NCBI GenBank assembly: GCA_027920525.1
Contig: CP115858.1
Location: forward strand, 2,914,001 to 2,978,000
Length of the DNA stretch: 64,000 nucleotides
DNA from: Chryseobacterium daecheongense
GTDB lineage: Bacteria; Bacteroidota; Bacteroidia; Flavobacteriales; Weeksellaceae
Direction: 5' to 3'
Below, in pieces: positions 26,111 through 33,898 of the stretch (the first letter of the stretch is position 1; every line of letters begins with the position of its first letter). A program made the translations under genes and the position numbers. The notes beneath the pieces were generated by a model. It was not told the origin of the DNA. It saw nothing but the letters and a program-made list of their open reading frames with translations, and ran no database searches.

Positions 26111-26587
26111 ATGAAAACTAAATTACTAACAGTATTGCTCATTTGCTTCTTTACCCACTGGGTAACGGCACAAACCCTGATAAAACCCGCTGACTTTAAA
26201 ATTGCAGCAGTGGGCAACTATTTGAAAGCTAAAGGATATGATATCCTGGAGCAGGAGGAAACTTTTATTAAAATAGGAAATAAGGATAAAGCCACACTCT
26301 TTATGGATGTGGATGCAGGGAAAAAATACATTAACCTTAATGTAAATATCCTACTGAATAAAGGGGTAAGCAAAGACAAAATTGATACCCTGCTGAACGA
26401 GATCAATAAGCTTGCAATGATAAAAGCAGAATATCTGCCAAGTCAGAATTCAATCGGTTTTAAATATTATTTCTGGATTACCAACGGATTTACATATGAG
26501 ACCCTTGAAGATGCAGTAATGGAATTCTTTTTGTATCAGGGGGATTCGTATGGACTGGATAAAGAAAAGATATTCAATTATCAATAA
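26111..26587 (+). CDS. Secreted YbjN-like protein inserted between murG and murC
   Basis: A 158-residue protein with a signal peptide (MKTKLLTVLLICFFTHWVTAQ). The mature part alternates helices and strands (YLKAKGYDILEQEETFIKIG, KYINLNVNILLNKG, SIGFKYYFWITNGF, LEDAVMEFFLYQG) in a pattern like YbjN or type III chaperone-like folds. I cannot name a family firmly. Gaps of 15 and 12 bases to murG and murC show it belongs to the operon. An envelope role linked to wall synthesis is inferred from position only. Confidence 0.7.
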   Translation: MKTKLLTVLLICFFTHWVTAQTLIKPADFKIAAVGNYLKAKGYDILEQEETFIKIGNKDKATLFMDVDAGKKYINLNVNILLNKGVSKDKIDTLLNEINKLAMIKAEYLPSQNSIGFKYYFWITNGFTYETLEDAVMEFFLYQGDSYGLDKEKIFNYQ

Positions 26588-26599
26588 CTAAAATAGAAG

Positions 26600-27964
26600 A
26601 TGAAATTATTAGAAACATATCATACTTTTTACTTTGTGGGGATCGGCGGGATTGGCATGAGTGCTCTTGCCCGTTATTTTAAAGCTTCAGGTAAAAAAGT
26701 TTCAGGTTATGATAAAACCAACACCAAACTTACTCAACAATTGATGAGTGAAGGAATTGATATTGTTTTTGAAGATCTCATCGATGAACAAATAACCACG
26801 CTTCAAAAGGATAACACCTTAGTAATTTATACTCCGGCTATTAAGAAGCTTGGAATTCTTGATTACTTCAATGAACATGGTTTTGAGATTTTAAAGCGTG
26901 CAAAAGTGTTAGGATTAATTACGGAAAATACAGATTGTATTGCCGTAGCCGGAACACATGGTAAAACAACAACGTCTACCTTGGTTTCCCATTTATGTAA
27001 AGAAGCGGACCTGCCATTTTCATGCTTTTTAGGAGGTATTTCGGAAAATTTCAAATCCAATTTTTTATATAACGGTTCAGAATACTCAGTGGTAGAAGCT
27101 GATGAATACGACAGAAGCTTTCTCAATCTTTCTCCGGACTGGGCAGTGATTACCTCTACCGACGCAGATCACCTGGACATTTACGGAGACAAAAGTCATA
27201 TTGAAGAAGGGTTCCGTCAATTTGCCGCTCTGGTTCCGGAAGATAAAAAACTTTTTGTAAGAAAAGGTATTGAGATAGGAAGAGACCATCAGACTTATGC
27301 TGTAAACGAAAAAGCGGATTATTACTCCGATAATCTGCGTATGGATCACGATAAGATCTATTTTGATTTTCATACTCCCGGTGAGTCTGTAAAAGATTTT
27401 GTCTGGGAAATTCCGGGGATCCATAATGTGGAAAACGCCACCGTTGCATTAGCCATCCTGCATAATTTAGGAGTGGATTTTGACATCCTGAAAAAGGCTA
27501 TTGCAAGCTTTAAAGGAATTAAAAGAAGATATACAAAACATATTTATAAGAACGGTAAAATATACATTGATGATTATGCCCACCACCCGACAGAGATCAA
27601 TGCTGTTGTAGGTTCCATCAAGACCTTTTACCCTGATAAAAAATTACTGGTTGCATTTCAGCCGCATTTATTCAGCAGAACAAGAGATTTCGCTGATGGC
27701 TTTGCAGAAAGTTTAAGCAATGCAGATGAACTCATTTTACTGGATATTTATCCGGCAAGAGAGCTTCAGGAAAACTTTGAGGGGATTACCTCAACATGGT
27801 TACTGGAAAAGGTAACCCTGGATAAAAAAGAAGGGTCCACTTTAACGGAAGCCTTTGAAAAGATAAAAGAAAAAGATTTTGACATTCTGCTCACCGTAGG
27901 TGCAGGAAATATAGACACCCTATATGACCCGATTTGTGAATGGTTAAGTTTAAAAGATAAATAG
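26600..27964 (+). CDS. murC: UDP-MurNAc:L-alanine ligase MurC
   Basis: A 454-residue Mur ligase of normal size. The N-terminal glycine loop is FVGIGGIGMSALARY, the ATP loop AVAGTHGKTTTSTLV, the central domain VVEADEYDRSFL and DADHLDIYG. DDYAHHPTEI and AFQPHLFSRTRDF are typical of the third domain. It adds the first L-Ala to UDP-MurNAc. Confidence 0.97.
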   Translation: MKLLETYHTFYFVGIGGIGMSALARYFKASGKKVSGYDKTNTKLTQQLMSEGIDIVFEDLIDEQITTLQKDNTLVIYTPAIKKLGILDYFNEHGFEILKRAKVLGLITENTDCIAVAGTHGKTTTSTLVSHLCKEADLPFSCFLGGISENFKSNFLYNGSEYSVVEADEYDRSFLNLSPDWAVITSTDADHLDIYGDKSHIEEGFRQFAALVPEDKKLFVRKGIEIGRDHQTYAVNEKADYYSDNLRMDHDKIYFDFHTPGESVKDFVWEIPGIHNVENATVALAILHNLGVDFDILKKAIASFKGIKRRYTKHIYKNGKIYIDDYAHHPTEINAVVGSIKTFYPDKKLLVAFQPHLFSRTRDFADGFAESLSNADELILLDIYPARELQENFEGITSTWLLEKVTLDKKEGSTLTEAFEKIKEKDFDILLTVGAGNIDTLYDPICEWLSLKDK

Positions 27965-27970
27965 TAGTAG

Positions 27971-28023
27971 TGTATGTAAGTAATGTAATCACGATAATCA
28001 TGAATACATTTTACTTTAATACA
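27971..28023 (+). repeat. Imperfect inverted repeat in the murC-ftsQ spacer
   Basis: TGTATGTAAGTAATGTA (27971-27987) is nearly complementary to ATACATTTTACTTTAATACA (28004-28023). Like the other spacers in the cluster, it could form a transcript hairpin without a terminator-type T-tract. Confidence 0.55.
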
Positions 28024-28038
28024 TGAATACAATAGAAT

Positions 28039-28995
28039 ATGAAAAATAAATACAGAATATTAAAAATTGCTATCACAGTAATCCTGCTTGGTTTCCTGCT
28101 GAGTTTCTCTTTGAAGAAATTCAGTGGCCAGAAGATTACCGATAATAAGATTTCTGTAAAATTAAGCGAAAAGACTCCGGTATATTTCGTTGATGAAAAA
28201 GACATCAGGGATATTGTAAAAAAAGAAAACCCTTCAGGAAAAGTAGGTGATCTGAATATTCCATCCCTCGAAAAAAAGATCAATGCCCTTCCGGCTGTGG
28301 ATAGTGCCAACGTTTATTTAAACCTAAACGGAAAGCTCAATCTGGATATTAAACAAAGGGTTCCGGTATTCAGGCTGAATAAAGACGGCAGGGATTTTTA
28401 TGTAGACGAAAAAGGAGTTGAATTTCCCATCTCAAAAACCTATTCGCATCCTTGTATGCTGGTAACAGGAAATGTAAAACCTGACGAATATGAAAAGCTT
28501 GCTGAACTGGTTGAAAAGATTGATAAGGATGACTTCAGCAAAAGATACTTTATAGGAATCTCAAAAGTAAAGGATGATTATAATCTTCTGACAAGTGAAG
28601 GAAACTATAAAGTAGAAATCGGAGACCTGGATAATATTGAATTCAAAGTAAAAGGTTTTAAAGCGTTTGTTGAGAAATATCTTGTGTATCAGGATCCTCA
28701 GAAGTACAATATGATCTCTGTAAAATATCAGAACCAGATTGTAACCACTTTAAATCCTGCTTTTAAAGAAAATGACAGTATTTTAACTGCAGGACGTAAA
28801 GAACTGGCAAAAGCTCCTGTTCCGGCAACGATAAAGAAACCGGAAACTAAAAAACCAGCAGAGATAAAAAAGCAGAATTCTGTATCTCAGCCAAAGGAAA
28901 ACAAAAAGCCAAAAACGACAACCAAACCAAAGGAGACAAAGAAAACAACTGAGAAAAAGGCTACAAAGCCAAAAGCAAAAGTTAAAATAGAATAA
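28039..28995 (+). CDS. ftsQ: FtsQ-like division protein with a Lys-rich tail
   Basis: A 318-residue bitopic membrane protein: short cytoplasmic tail, one helix (about 9-27, ILKIAITVILLGFLLSFSL), a POTRA-like segment (KTPVYFVDEKDIRDIV ... LPAVDSANVYLNLNG) and a beta domain (RVPVFRLNKDGRDFYVDEKG). It fits FtsQ/DivIB, which recruits and regulates FtsL, FtsI and FtsW. The last 60 residues are an unusual Lys/Pro/Thr-rich disordered tail, which would be periplasmic. Identification rests on topology and position. Confidence 0.85.
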   Translation: MKNKYRILKIAITVILLGFLLSFSLKKFSGQKITDNKISVKLSEKTPVYFVDEKDIRDIVKKENPSGKVGDLNIPSLEKKINALPAVDSANVYLNLNGKLNLDIKQRVPVFRLNKDGRDFYVDEKGVEFPISKTYSHPCMLVTGNVKPDEYEKLAELVEKIDKDDFSKRYFIGISKVKDDYNLLTSEGNYKVEIGDLDNIEFKVKGFKAFVEKYLVYQDPQKYNMISVKYQNQIVTTLNPAFKENDSILTAGRKELAKAPVPATIKKPETKKPAEIKKQNSVSQPKENKKPKTTTKPKETKKTTEKKATKPKAKVKIE

Positions 28996-29017
28996 AAAAT
29001 CAAATCGATATAAACAA

Positions 29018-30400
29018 ATGGAAAATCAAGAGTATTCAGTAGGTCTGGACATCGGGACAACAAAGATAGTCGCGATTGTCGGAAGGAGGAATGCACACGG
29101 GAAAATAGAAGTTCTCGGTGTAGGAAAGGCCAAAAGTCTTGGGGTTCATAAAGGTATTGTGAATAACATCTCACAAACCATTAATTCAATCAAGGCGGCT
29201 GTGTCTGAAGCACAATCCAGTGCAGGAGTTCCTATCCGCAAAGTCACGGTTGGTATTGCAGGAAAACATATCCGTTCTCTGCAACATTCCGATTATATTA
29301 TGCGAGAGCATCCAGACAAGTTTATTACAGACGACGACATCGAAGCATTGAAAGATCAGGTAAAAAAACTGGTCATGCTACCCGGTGAAGAAATTATTCA
29401 TGTACTTCCTCAAGAATATAAAGTGGATTCTGAAGGTGAGATACAGGAACCTGTCGGTATGCACGGAAAACGTTTAGAGGCTAATTTCCATGTTGTCGTA
29501 GGACAAATGGGCAGTATCAGAAACATTGCAAGATGTGTAAGAGAAGCCGGACTGGAAATGGAAGCCCTTACTTTAGAACCACTGGCATCTTCTGAAGCTG
29601 TTCTTACAAAAGAAGAAAAAGAAGCAGGAGTTGCAATCGTAGATATAGGTGGTGGTACTACGGATATTGCTATTTTCAAAGACAATATCATTCGCCATAC
29701 CTGTGTAATTCCTTACGGTGGCGGAATCATTACAGAAGATATTAAAGAAGGTTGCTCGATTATAGAAAAACATGCAGAACAACTGAAGGTAAAATTCGGA
29801 TCTGCAGTTCCTGAGCTTGAAAAAGACAGCACTTTTGTAACCATTCCTGGCTTACATGGAAGACCGGACAAAGAAATTTCTCTTAAAACTCTGGCACAGA
29901 TCATCAACGCGAGAGTTGAAGAAATCCTTGAAATGGTGAACACCGAGCTTAAAGCCTATGGAGCATTCGAACAGAAGAAAAAGCTGATTGCGGGAATCGT
30001 TCTTACAGGAGGTGGTTCCAATTTGAAGCACTTACGCCAGCTTGCTAATTATACTACAGGTTTCGACAGCAGAATTGGTTTTGCTAACGAATATATCGCC
30101 AATGACAAAAACCAATACCTGAAAGGTCCTGAATTTGCAACATCTATCGGGTTACTGATGGAAAGTTTGAAAATCCGCGACAAAAAGCAGACGATCGTAG
30201 AAGAAGAAACCGTTCAGGAGAAGCAACAACCGGAAGTAGTATCCAATACAGCTGAAACCCCAACTGCCACACAGCAGGCGACTCCTGTTCAGGAGCAGGA
30301 AGTGGTAAGAGAGCAACAGGAAAATAAAAAAGCGGCAAGGCTCACATTCGGACAGTCGCTAATGGAAAAAGTAAAAAAATTCTTTGAAGAAGTAGAATAA
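29018..30400 (+). CDS. ftsA: Cell division protein FtsA
   Basis: A 460-residue actin-like ATPase that anchors FtsZ to the membrane. It has the phosphate-1 motif VGLDIGTTKIVAIVG, the SHS2 region (VTVGIAGKHIRSL), the phosphate-2 motif VDIGGGTTDIAIF and the adenosine motif GIVLTGGGSNLKHL. A Gln/Glu/Thr-rich linker (about 390-435) leads to the C-terminal amphipathic helix (SLMEKVKKFFEEVE) that binds membrane. Confidence 0.96.
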   Translation: MENQEYSVGLDIGTTKIVAIVGRRNAHGKIEVLGVGKAKSLGVHKGIVNNISQTINSIKAAVSEAQSSAGVPIRKVTVGIAGKHIRSLQHSDYIMREHPDKFITDDDIEALKDQVKKLVMLPGEEIIHVLPQEYKVDSEGEIQEPVGMHGKRLEANFHVVVGQMGSIRNIARCVREAGLEMEALTLEPLASSEAVLTKEEKEAGVAIVDIGGGTTDIAIFKDNIIRHTCVIPYGGGIITEDIKEGCSIIEKHAEQLKVKFGSAVPELEKDSTFVTIPGLHGRPDKEISLKTLAQIINARVEEILEMVNTELKAYGAFEQKKKLIAGIVLTGGGSNLKHLRQLANYTTGFDSRIGFANEYIANDKNQYLKGPEFATSIGLLMESLKIRDKKQTIVEEETVQEKQQPEVVSNTAETPTATQQATPVQEQEVVREQQENKKAARLTFGQSLMEKVKKFFEEVE

Positions 30401-30414
30401 TTATAAAATGATGA

Positions 30415-30453
30415 ATGATAAGCGATACACGGCTATTCCTTATCACTTATCAT
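30415..30453 (+). repeat. Inverted repeat in the ftsA-ftsZ spacer
   Basis: ATGATAAGCGATA (30415-30427) is complementary, with one mismatch, to TATCACTTATCAT (30441-30453). Part of the spacer-hairpin series. Confidence 0.65.
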
Positions 30454-30478
30454 GAGTCAATTTTAAAAAATATAAGTT

Positions 30479-32395
30479 ATGGAAAATATAGGTACACAAG
30501 GGTTTTCATTTGATTTACCAAAAGGAAATTCATCAATCATCAAAGTAATTGGTGTTGGTGGCGGTGGAAACAACGCCCTTAAACACATGTACGAGAAAGG
30601 GATTCACGGTGTTGATTTCGTGATCTGTAATACGGATGCTCAGACTTTAGATAATAACCCCGTCTCCAATAAAGTTCAGTTGGGTACTTCCATCACCGAA
30701 GGACTTGGAGCAGGTGCTGATCCTGAGGTTGGAGAAAAGTCAGCTATTGAAAGTATTGAAGAGATCAAGGCTGCAATGGGACAAAATACCAAGATGGTAT
30801 TCATTACTGCCGGGATGGGAGGTGGAACCGGAACGGGTGCCGCTCCTGTTATTGCCAAAGTAGCTAAAGATATGGGAATTTTAACGGTAGGTATCGTTAC
30901 TGTTCCATTCAGCTTCGAGGGGAAGAGAAGGCTTGAGCAGGCAGAAAACGGACTTGATAAATTGAGAAATAATGTTGACTCACTGATTGTCATCAACAAC
31001 GATAAATTAAGACAGCAATTTGGTAACCTTGGATTCAAGCAAGGATTCTCAAAGGCCGATGAAGTGTTAACCAATGCTGCAAAAGGTATGGCAGAGGTTA
31101 TTACCGGTTACTTTGATGTAAACATTGACTTTAGAGATGCTAAATCTGTGCTTCAGAACTCGGGTACTGCATTGATGTCTACAGGTACTGCTTCCGGAGA
31201 AAATAAAGCAGAAGAGGCCGTAAGAAAGGCTCTGGATTCCCCATTATTGAATGACAATAAGATTACAGGTGCTAAAAATGTATTACTATTGATCAGAAGT
31301 GGTGTAGAAGAAGTTACCATGGATGAAATAGGTATCATCATGGATCACATTCAGAAAGAAGCAGGAAACACCGCGGATATTATTTTCGGGGTTGGAGCGG
31401 ATGAAGAGCTGGGAGATGCAGTAAGCGTTCTTGTAATTGCTACAGGTTTCTCCAATGAGGATAAAAAATTTGCAGGGCCAACTGAAAAAATAAGAATCGG
31501 TTTAAATGACAAACTGGATTCTCACAAAACTTCTCCTTTTAAAACGAGAGAAGAAAGAGAAATGAGCCCTGAAGAAGGCTATACTTTCGGAGGAAAGAAC
31601 CTTTTCAGACTTGATGATGAAGACCAGGATAATCCTCAGTTTAAGACATCTACTGAAAAAAAAATGATTATTGAGGATGAAGAGGTAAAAACAGAAATAA
31701 AGTTCTCTGATAGAGAGCAAGATACGGTAGACAGCCCAATTCAGGACTGGAGAAACGAAGAAGAGGATCAGGATGCTTATAACTTATTTTCTTTCGATGA
31801 AGATAACGACCCGAATGACCTGGAAATACAGTCTTTTTCTTTTGAAACAGAAGACAGGAAAGAAGAACCGACTAAAAACTCTTCTGTTCCTTCTTTTTCC
31901 GAAGAAAAACCGATTGAATTCAGCTTCTTTGTCAATGAGCCTGTTAATGAGCCAAAAACGGATTATGGACAGCCAAAAGCAGAGTTTACCACTTCAGCCA
32001 ATACGGTAAGCCACATTACAGAAGAACCTCTTCAGAAAATGGAAAGTTTCTTCCAGCCGGTGAAAGAAGTTCCGGCCAATGAAAGCAAACCGGTTGTTGA
32101 AAATAAAACGGAAACCGAAGCTCCAAAGGCATCAGACAGTGAGTTCACTTTTGTGAACAAAACTATTGACCAGGAGAGAGTGGTTGAAAGAAGAAATAAA
32201 TTAAAAGAATTCAATTCACGTTATCAGAGTTTTGATAATGTTAATGAGTTCGAATCTGTGCCTGCATTCAAAAGAAAGAATATTTCTATTGACGGGACCA
32301 ACGCATCAGATCAGAATATAAATACATATTTATCTGATAATAATGGTTCTATGCAAATCAGAGAAAACAGATTTTTAAATAAAGACGTAGACTAA
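30479..32395 (+). CDS. ftsZ: Cell division protein FtsZ with a long C-terminal linker
   Basis: A 638-residue tubulin homologue, about 250 residues longer than E. coli FtsZ. The GTPase core (1-330) has IGVGGGGNNALKHM, the tubulin loop GMGGGTGTGAAPVIA and NIDFRDAKSVL with the catalytic T7 Asp. The rest is an acidic, Ser/Pro/Asn-rich disordered linker (about 340-590) ending in a short conserved-looking peptide (MQIRENRFLNKDVD). Long linkers are usual in Flavobacteriia. Confidence 0.97.
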   Translation: MENIGTQGFSFDLPKGNSSIIKVIGVGGGGNNALKHMYEKGIHGVDFVICNTDAQTLDNNPVSNKVQLGTSITEGLGAGADPEVGEKSAIESIEEIKAAMGQNTKMVFITAGMGGGTGTGAAPVIAKVAKDMGILTVGIVTVPFSFEGKRRLEQAENGLDKLRNNVDSLIVINNDKLRQQFGNLGFKQGFSKADEVLTNAAKGMAEVITGYFDVNIDFRDAKSVLQNSGTALMSTGTASGENKAEEAVRKALDSPLLNDNKITGAKNVLLLIRSGVEEVTMDEIGIIMDHIQKEAGNTADIIFGVGADEELGDAVSVLVIATGFSNEDKKFAGPTEKIRIGLNDKLDSHKTSPFKTREEREMSPEEGYTFGGKNLFRLDDEDQDNPQFKTSTEKKMIIEDEEVKTEIKFSDREQDTVDSPIQDWRNEEEDQDAYNLFSFDEDNDPNDLEIQSFSFETEDRKEEPTKNSSVPSFSEEKPIEFSFFVNEPVNEPKTDYGQPKAEFTTSANTVSHITEEPLQKMESFFQPVKEVPANESKPVVENKTETEAPKASDSEFTFVNKTIDQERVVERRNKLKEFNSRYQSFDNVNEFESVPAFKRKNISIDGTNASDQNINTYLSDNNGSMQIRENRFLNKDVD

Positions 32396-32400
32396 ATTTA

Positions 32401-32505
32401 ATTTGAAAATGAAATAATTTGTGAATTTGAAAATTGATCCACTGGAAATTATACATCCATTGCCTTTTACTATTTTCAAATTGTTTCATTCTCAAATTTT
32501 CAAAT
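32401..32505 (+). repeat. Diverged inverted repeat in the ftsZ-yqeY spacer
   Basis: The left half (32401-32436) and right half (32471-32505) are built of the same ATTTGAAAAT and TGAAAYAATTTG units in opposite orientation, with small gaps. This fills most of the 118-base spacer. Confidence 0.55.
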
Positions 32506-32513
32506 CATAATAT

Positions 32514-32960
32514 ATGAGTTTAGAAAATACAATCAGCGAAGCGATAAAAACCGCTATGAGGGAGAAAGACAAAGTGGCTCTGGACTCTCTCCGTGCAGTA
32601 AAGTCCCAGATCCTGCTTTTGAAAACAGAAGCCAGAGGAGCAGAAGTTTCAGCAGAACAGGAGATCGCTATTTTACAAAGAATGATCAAACAACGTAAGG
32701 ATTCTTACGACCAGTTTGCTGCTCAGGGAAGAACGGATCTCGCAGACGTCGAAGAAGCCCAGATGAAGGTCATCGAAAAATTCTTACCTCAACAGCTTAC
32801 TGCTGAGGAGCTGGAAACAGAAATTAAAAATATCATTTCACAGACCGGCGCTGAATCTATAAAGGATTTAGGAAAGGTAATGGGAATGGCATCAAAAGCG
32901 TTAGCCGGTAAATCTGACGGAAAAAGCATTTCCGAGATGGCTAAAAAGCTGCTTTCTTAA
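32514..32960 (+). CDS. yqeY: GatB/YqeY domain protein
   Basis: A 148-residue helical protein of the YqeY family: LENTISEAIKTAMREKDKVA, LDSLRAVKSQILLLKTE, LQRMIKQRKDSYDQF, EKFLPQQLTAEELE and LGKVMGMASKALAGKSDG. The family shares the tail domain of GatB, the tRNA amidotransferase subunit, and probably contacts tRNA; its cellular role is unclear. It is the last gene of the dcw run, and the terminator lies at 33054. Confidence 0.95.
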   Translation: MSLENTISEAIKTAMREKDKVALDSLRAVKSQILLLKTEARGAEVSAEQEIAILQRMIKQRKDSYDQFAAQGRTDLADVEEAQMKVIEKFLPQQLTAEELETEIKNIISQTGAESIKDLGKVMGMASKALAGKSDGKSISEMAKKLLS

Positions 32961-33053
32961 AGGGTATTTGGTCTTCAATCCGGACGCAGGTCCAGGTAAG
33001 ATCATTGAACCCGTTTACTAAGGATATTCAACCTTTGCATATCGATTTGATTA

Positions 33054-33087
33054 ATGAAGCCCGAAATTAATTTCGGGCTTCATTTTA
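33054..33087 (+). terminator. Terminator of the dcw/yqeY transcript
   Basis: A perfect 30-base palindrome (33054-33083) with arms ATGAAGCCCGAAATT and AATTTCGGGCTTCAT, followed by TTTT. Confidence 0.85.
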
Positions 33088-33330
33088 TGCATTAAGATGC
33101 TTGAGGTGTCTGTGAATTACAGACTTAACTAATTGCATCTTTTAAGTCGAGGGAATGACGTAAAAAATGCCTTTTCATGGTTGGTTGTTTTTAGAATCAT
33201 TTCAAATTTAATAATTATTTTTCATTATTCATTGCTTTTATTTACATTTCTTCAAATATTGTTGAAATATTTACATATCACCATGTTACATATCATGCAC
33301 TTTTCCTAATGCGTCAATAGTTTTTATAAG

Positions 33331-33361
33331 TTGATGAAACATAAATAATTTTTTACCTTTG
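33331..33361 (+). promoter_or_regulatory. Promoter of the bacilliredoxin gene
   Basis: TTG (33331-33333), 20 nt, then TACCTTTG (33354-33361): a full match to the Bacteroidota TTG / TAnnTTTG promoter, 22 nt before the ATG at 33384. Confidence 0.8.
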
Positions 33362-33383
33362 TACAGATTTAAAAAAACAAAAA

Positions 33384-33794
33384 ATGTATCCAACAGATTT
33401 AGTAATGCCTATGAAGGCTGAACTTACAGATAAAGGCTTTGAAGACTTGACAACAACTTCTCAGGTACAAGAAGCATTAAAGCAATCAGGAACTACCCTA
33501 TTAGTGATCAATTCAGTATGTGGGTGTGCTGCAGGAGCTGCAAGACCGGGAGTTGTTTACTCTTTGACCGGAGATAAAAAACCCGATCACTTGACAACCG
33601 TATTTGCAGGATATGATACTGAAGCTGTTTCAGAAGCGAGAAAGCATTTAGCTCCGTTTCCTCCAAGCTCACCTTGCGTAGCTCTTTTCAAAGATGGAGA
33701 ATTGGTTCACATGCTGGAAAGACACCACATTGAAGGAAATCCTGCAGGAGCAATTGCTGCAAACCTTCAGGCAGCTTACGACGAATATTGCTAA
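33384..33794 (+). CDS. Bacilliredoxin (BrxA/BrxB, YphP/YqiW family)
   Basis: A 136-residue thioredoxin-like protein. It opens with the family signature MYPTDLVMPMKAELT and carries the active-site CGC (Cys46-Gly-Cys48) in NSVCGCAAGAARPG, then SPPCV-like FPPSSPCVALFKDG. In Firmicutes these proteins remove bacillithiol from oxidised proteins. Some Bacteroidota also have bacillithiol-like thiols, but whether this organism does cannot be told from the window. It has its own promoter and terminator. Confidence 0.93.
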   Translation: MYPTDLVMPMKAELTDKGFEDLTTTSQVQEALKQSGTTLLVINSVCGCAAGAARPGVVYSLTGDKKPDHLTTVFAGYDTEAVSEARKHLAPFPPSSPCVALFKDGELVHMLERHHIEGNPAGAIAANLQAAYDEYC

Positions 33795-33815
33795 AAACAA
33801 TATATCCAGATAATC

Positions 33816-33848
33816 AACCGTTACAATATTTGTAACGGTTTTTTATTT
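33816..33848 (+). terminator. Terminator after the bacilliredoxin gene
   Basis: AACCGTTACA (33816-33825) pairs perfectly with TGTAACGGTT (33831-33840), followed by a T-rich tract. Confidence 0.85.
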
Positions 33849-33885
33849 TAAGCCATAAAAAATTCTCTGAAAAATCAAATATCAT

Positions 33886-33893
33886 TATATTTG
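33886..33893 (+). promoter_or_regulatory. -7 box directly before the GH3-family start codon
   Basis: TATATTTG (33886-33893) is a perfect TAnnTTTG box with only five bases between it and the ATG at 33899. Transcription would begin at or next to the start codon. I see no TTG at the expected -33 distance. Confidence 0.55.
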
Positions 33894-33898
33894 TTGAA

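Larger units (their letters stand above)
32961..33383 (+). other. Intergenic region between yqeY and the bacilliredoxin gene
   Basis: This 423-base gap has no gene I can support. It contains the terminator at 33054-33083 and the promoter at 33331-33361; the rest is plain AT-rich sequence. Confidence 0.6.

Noticed and set aside
27086..27449. Minus-strand open frames inside murC
   Set aside because: They are shadows of a highly conserved gene and show no domain or start context.
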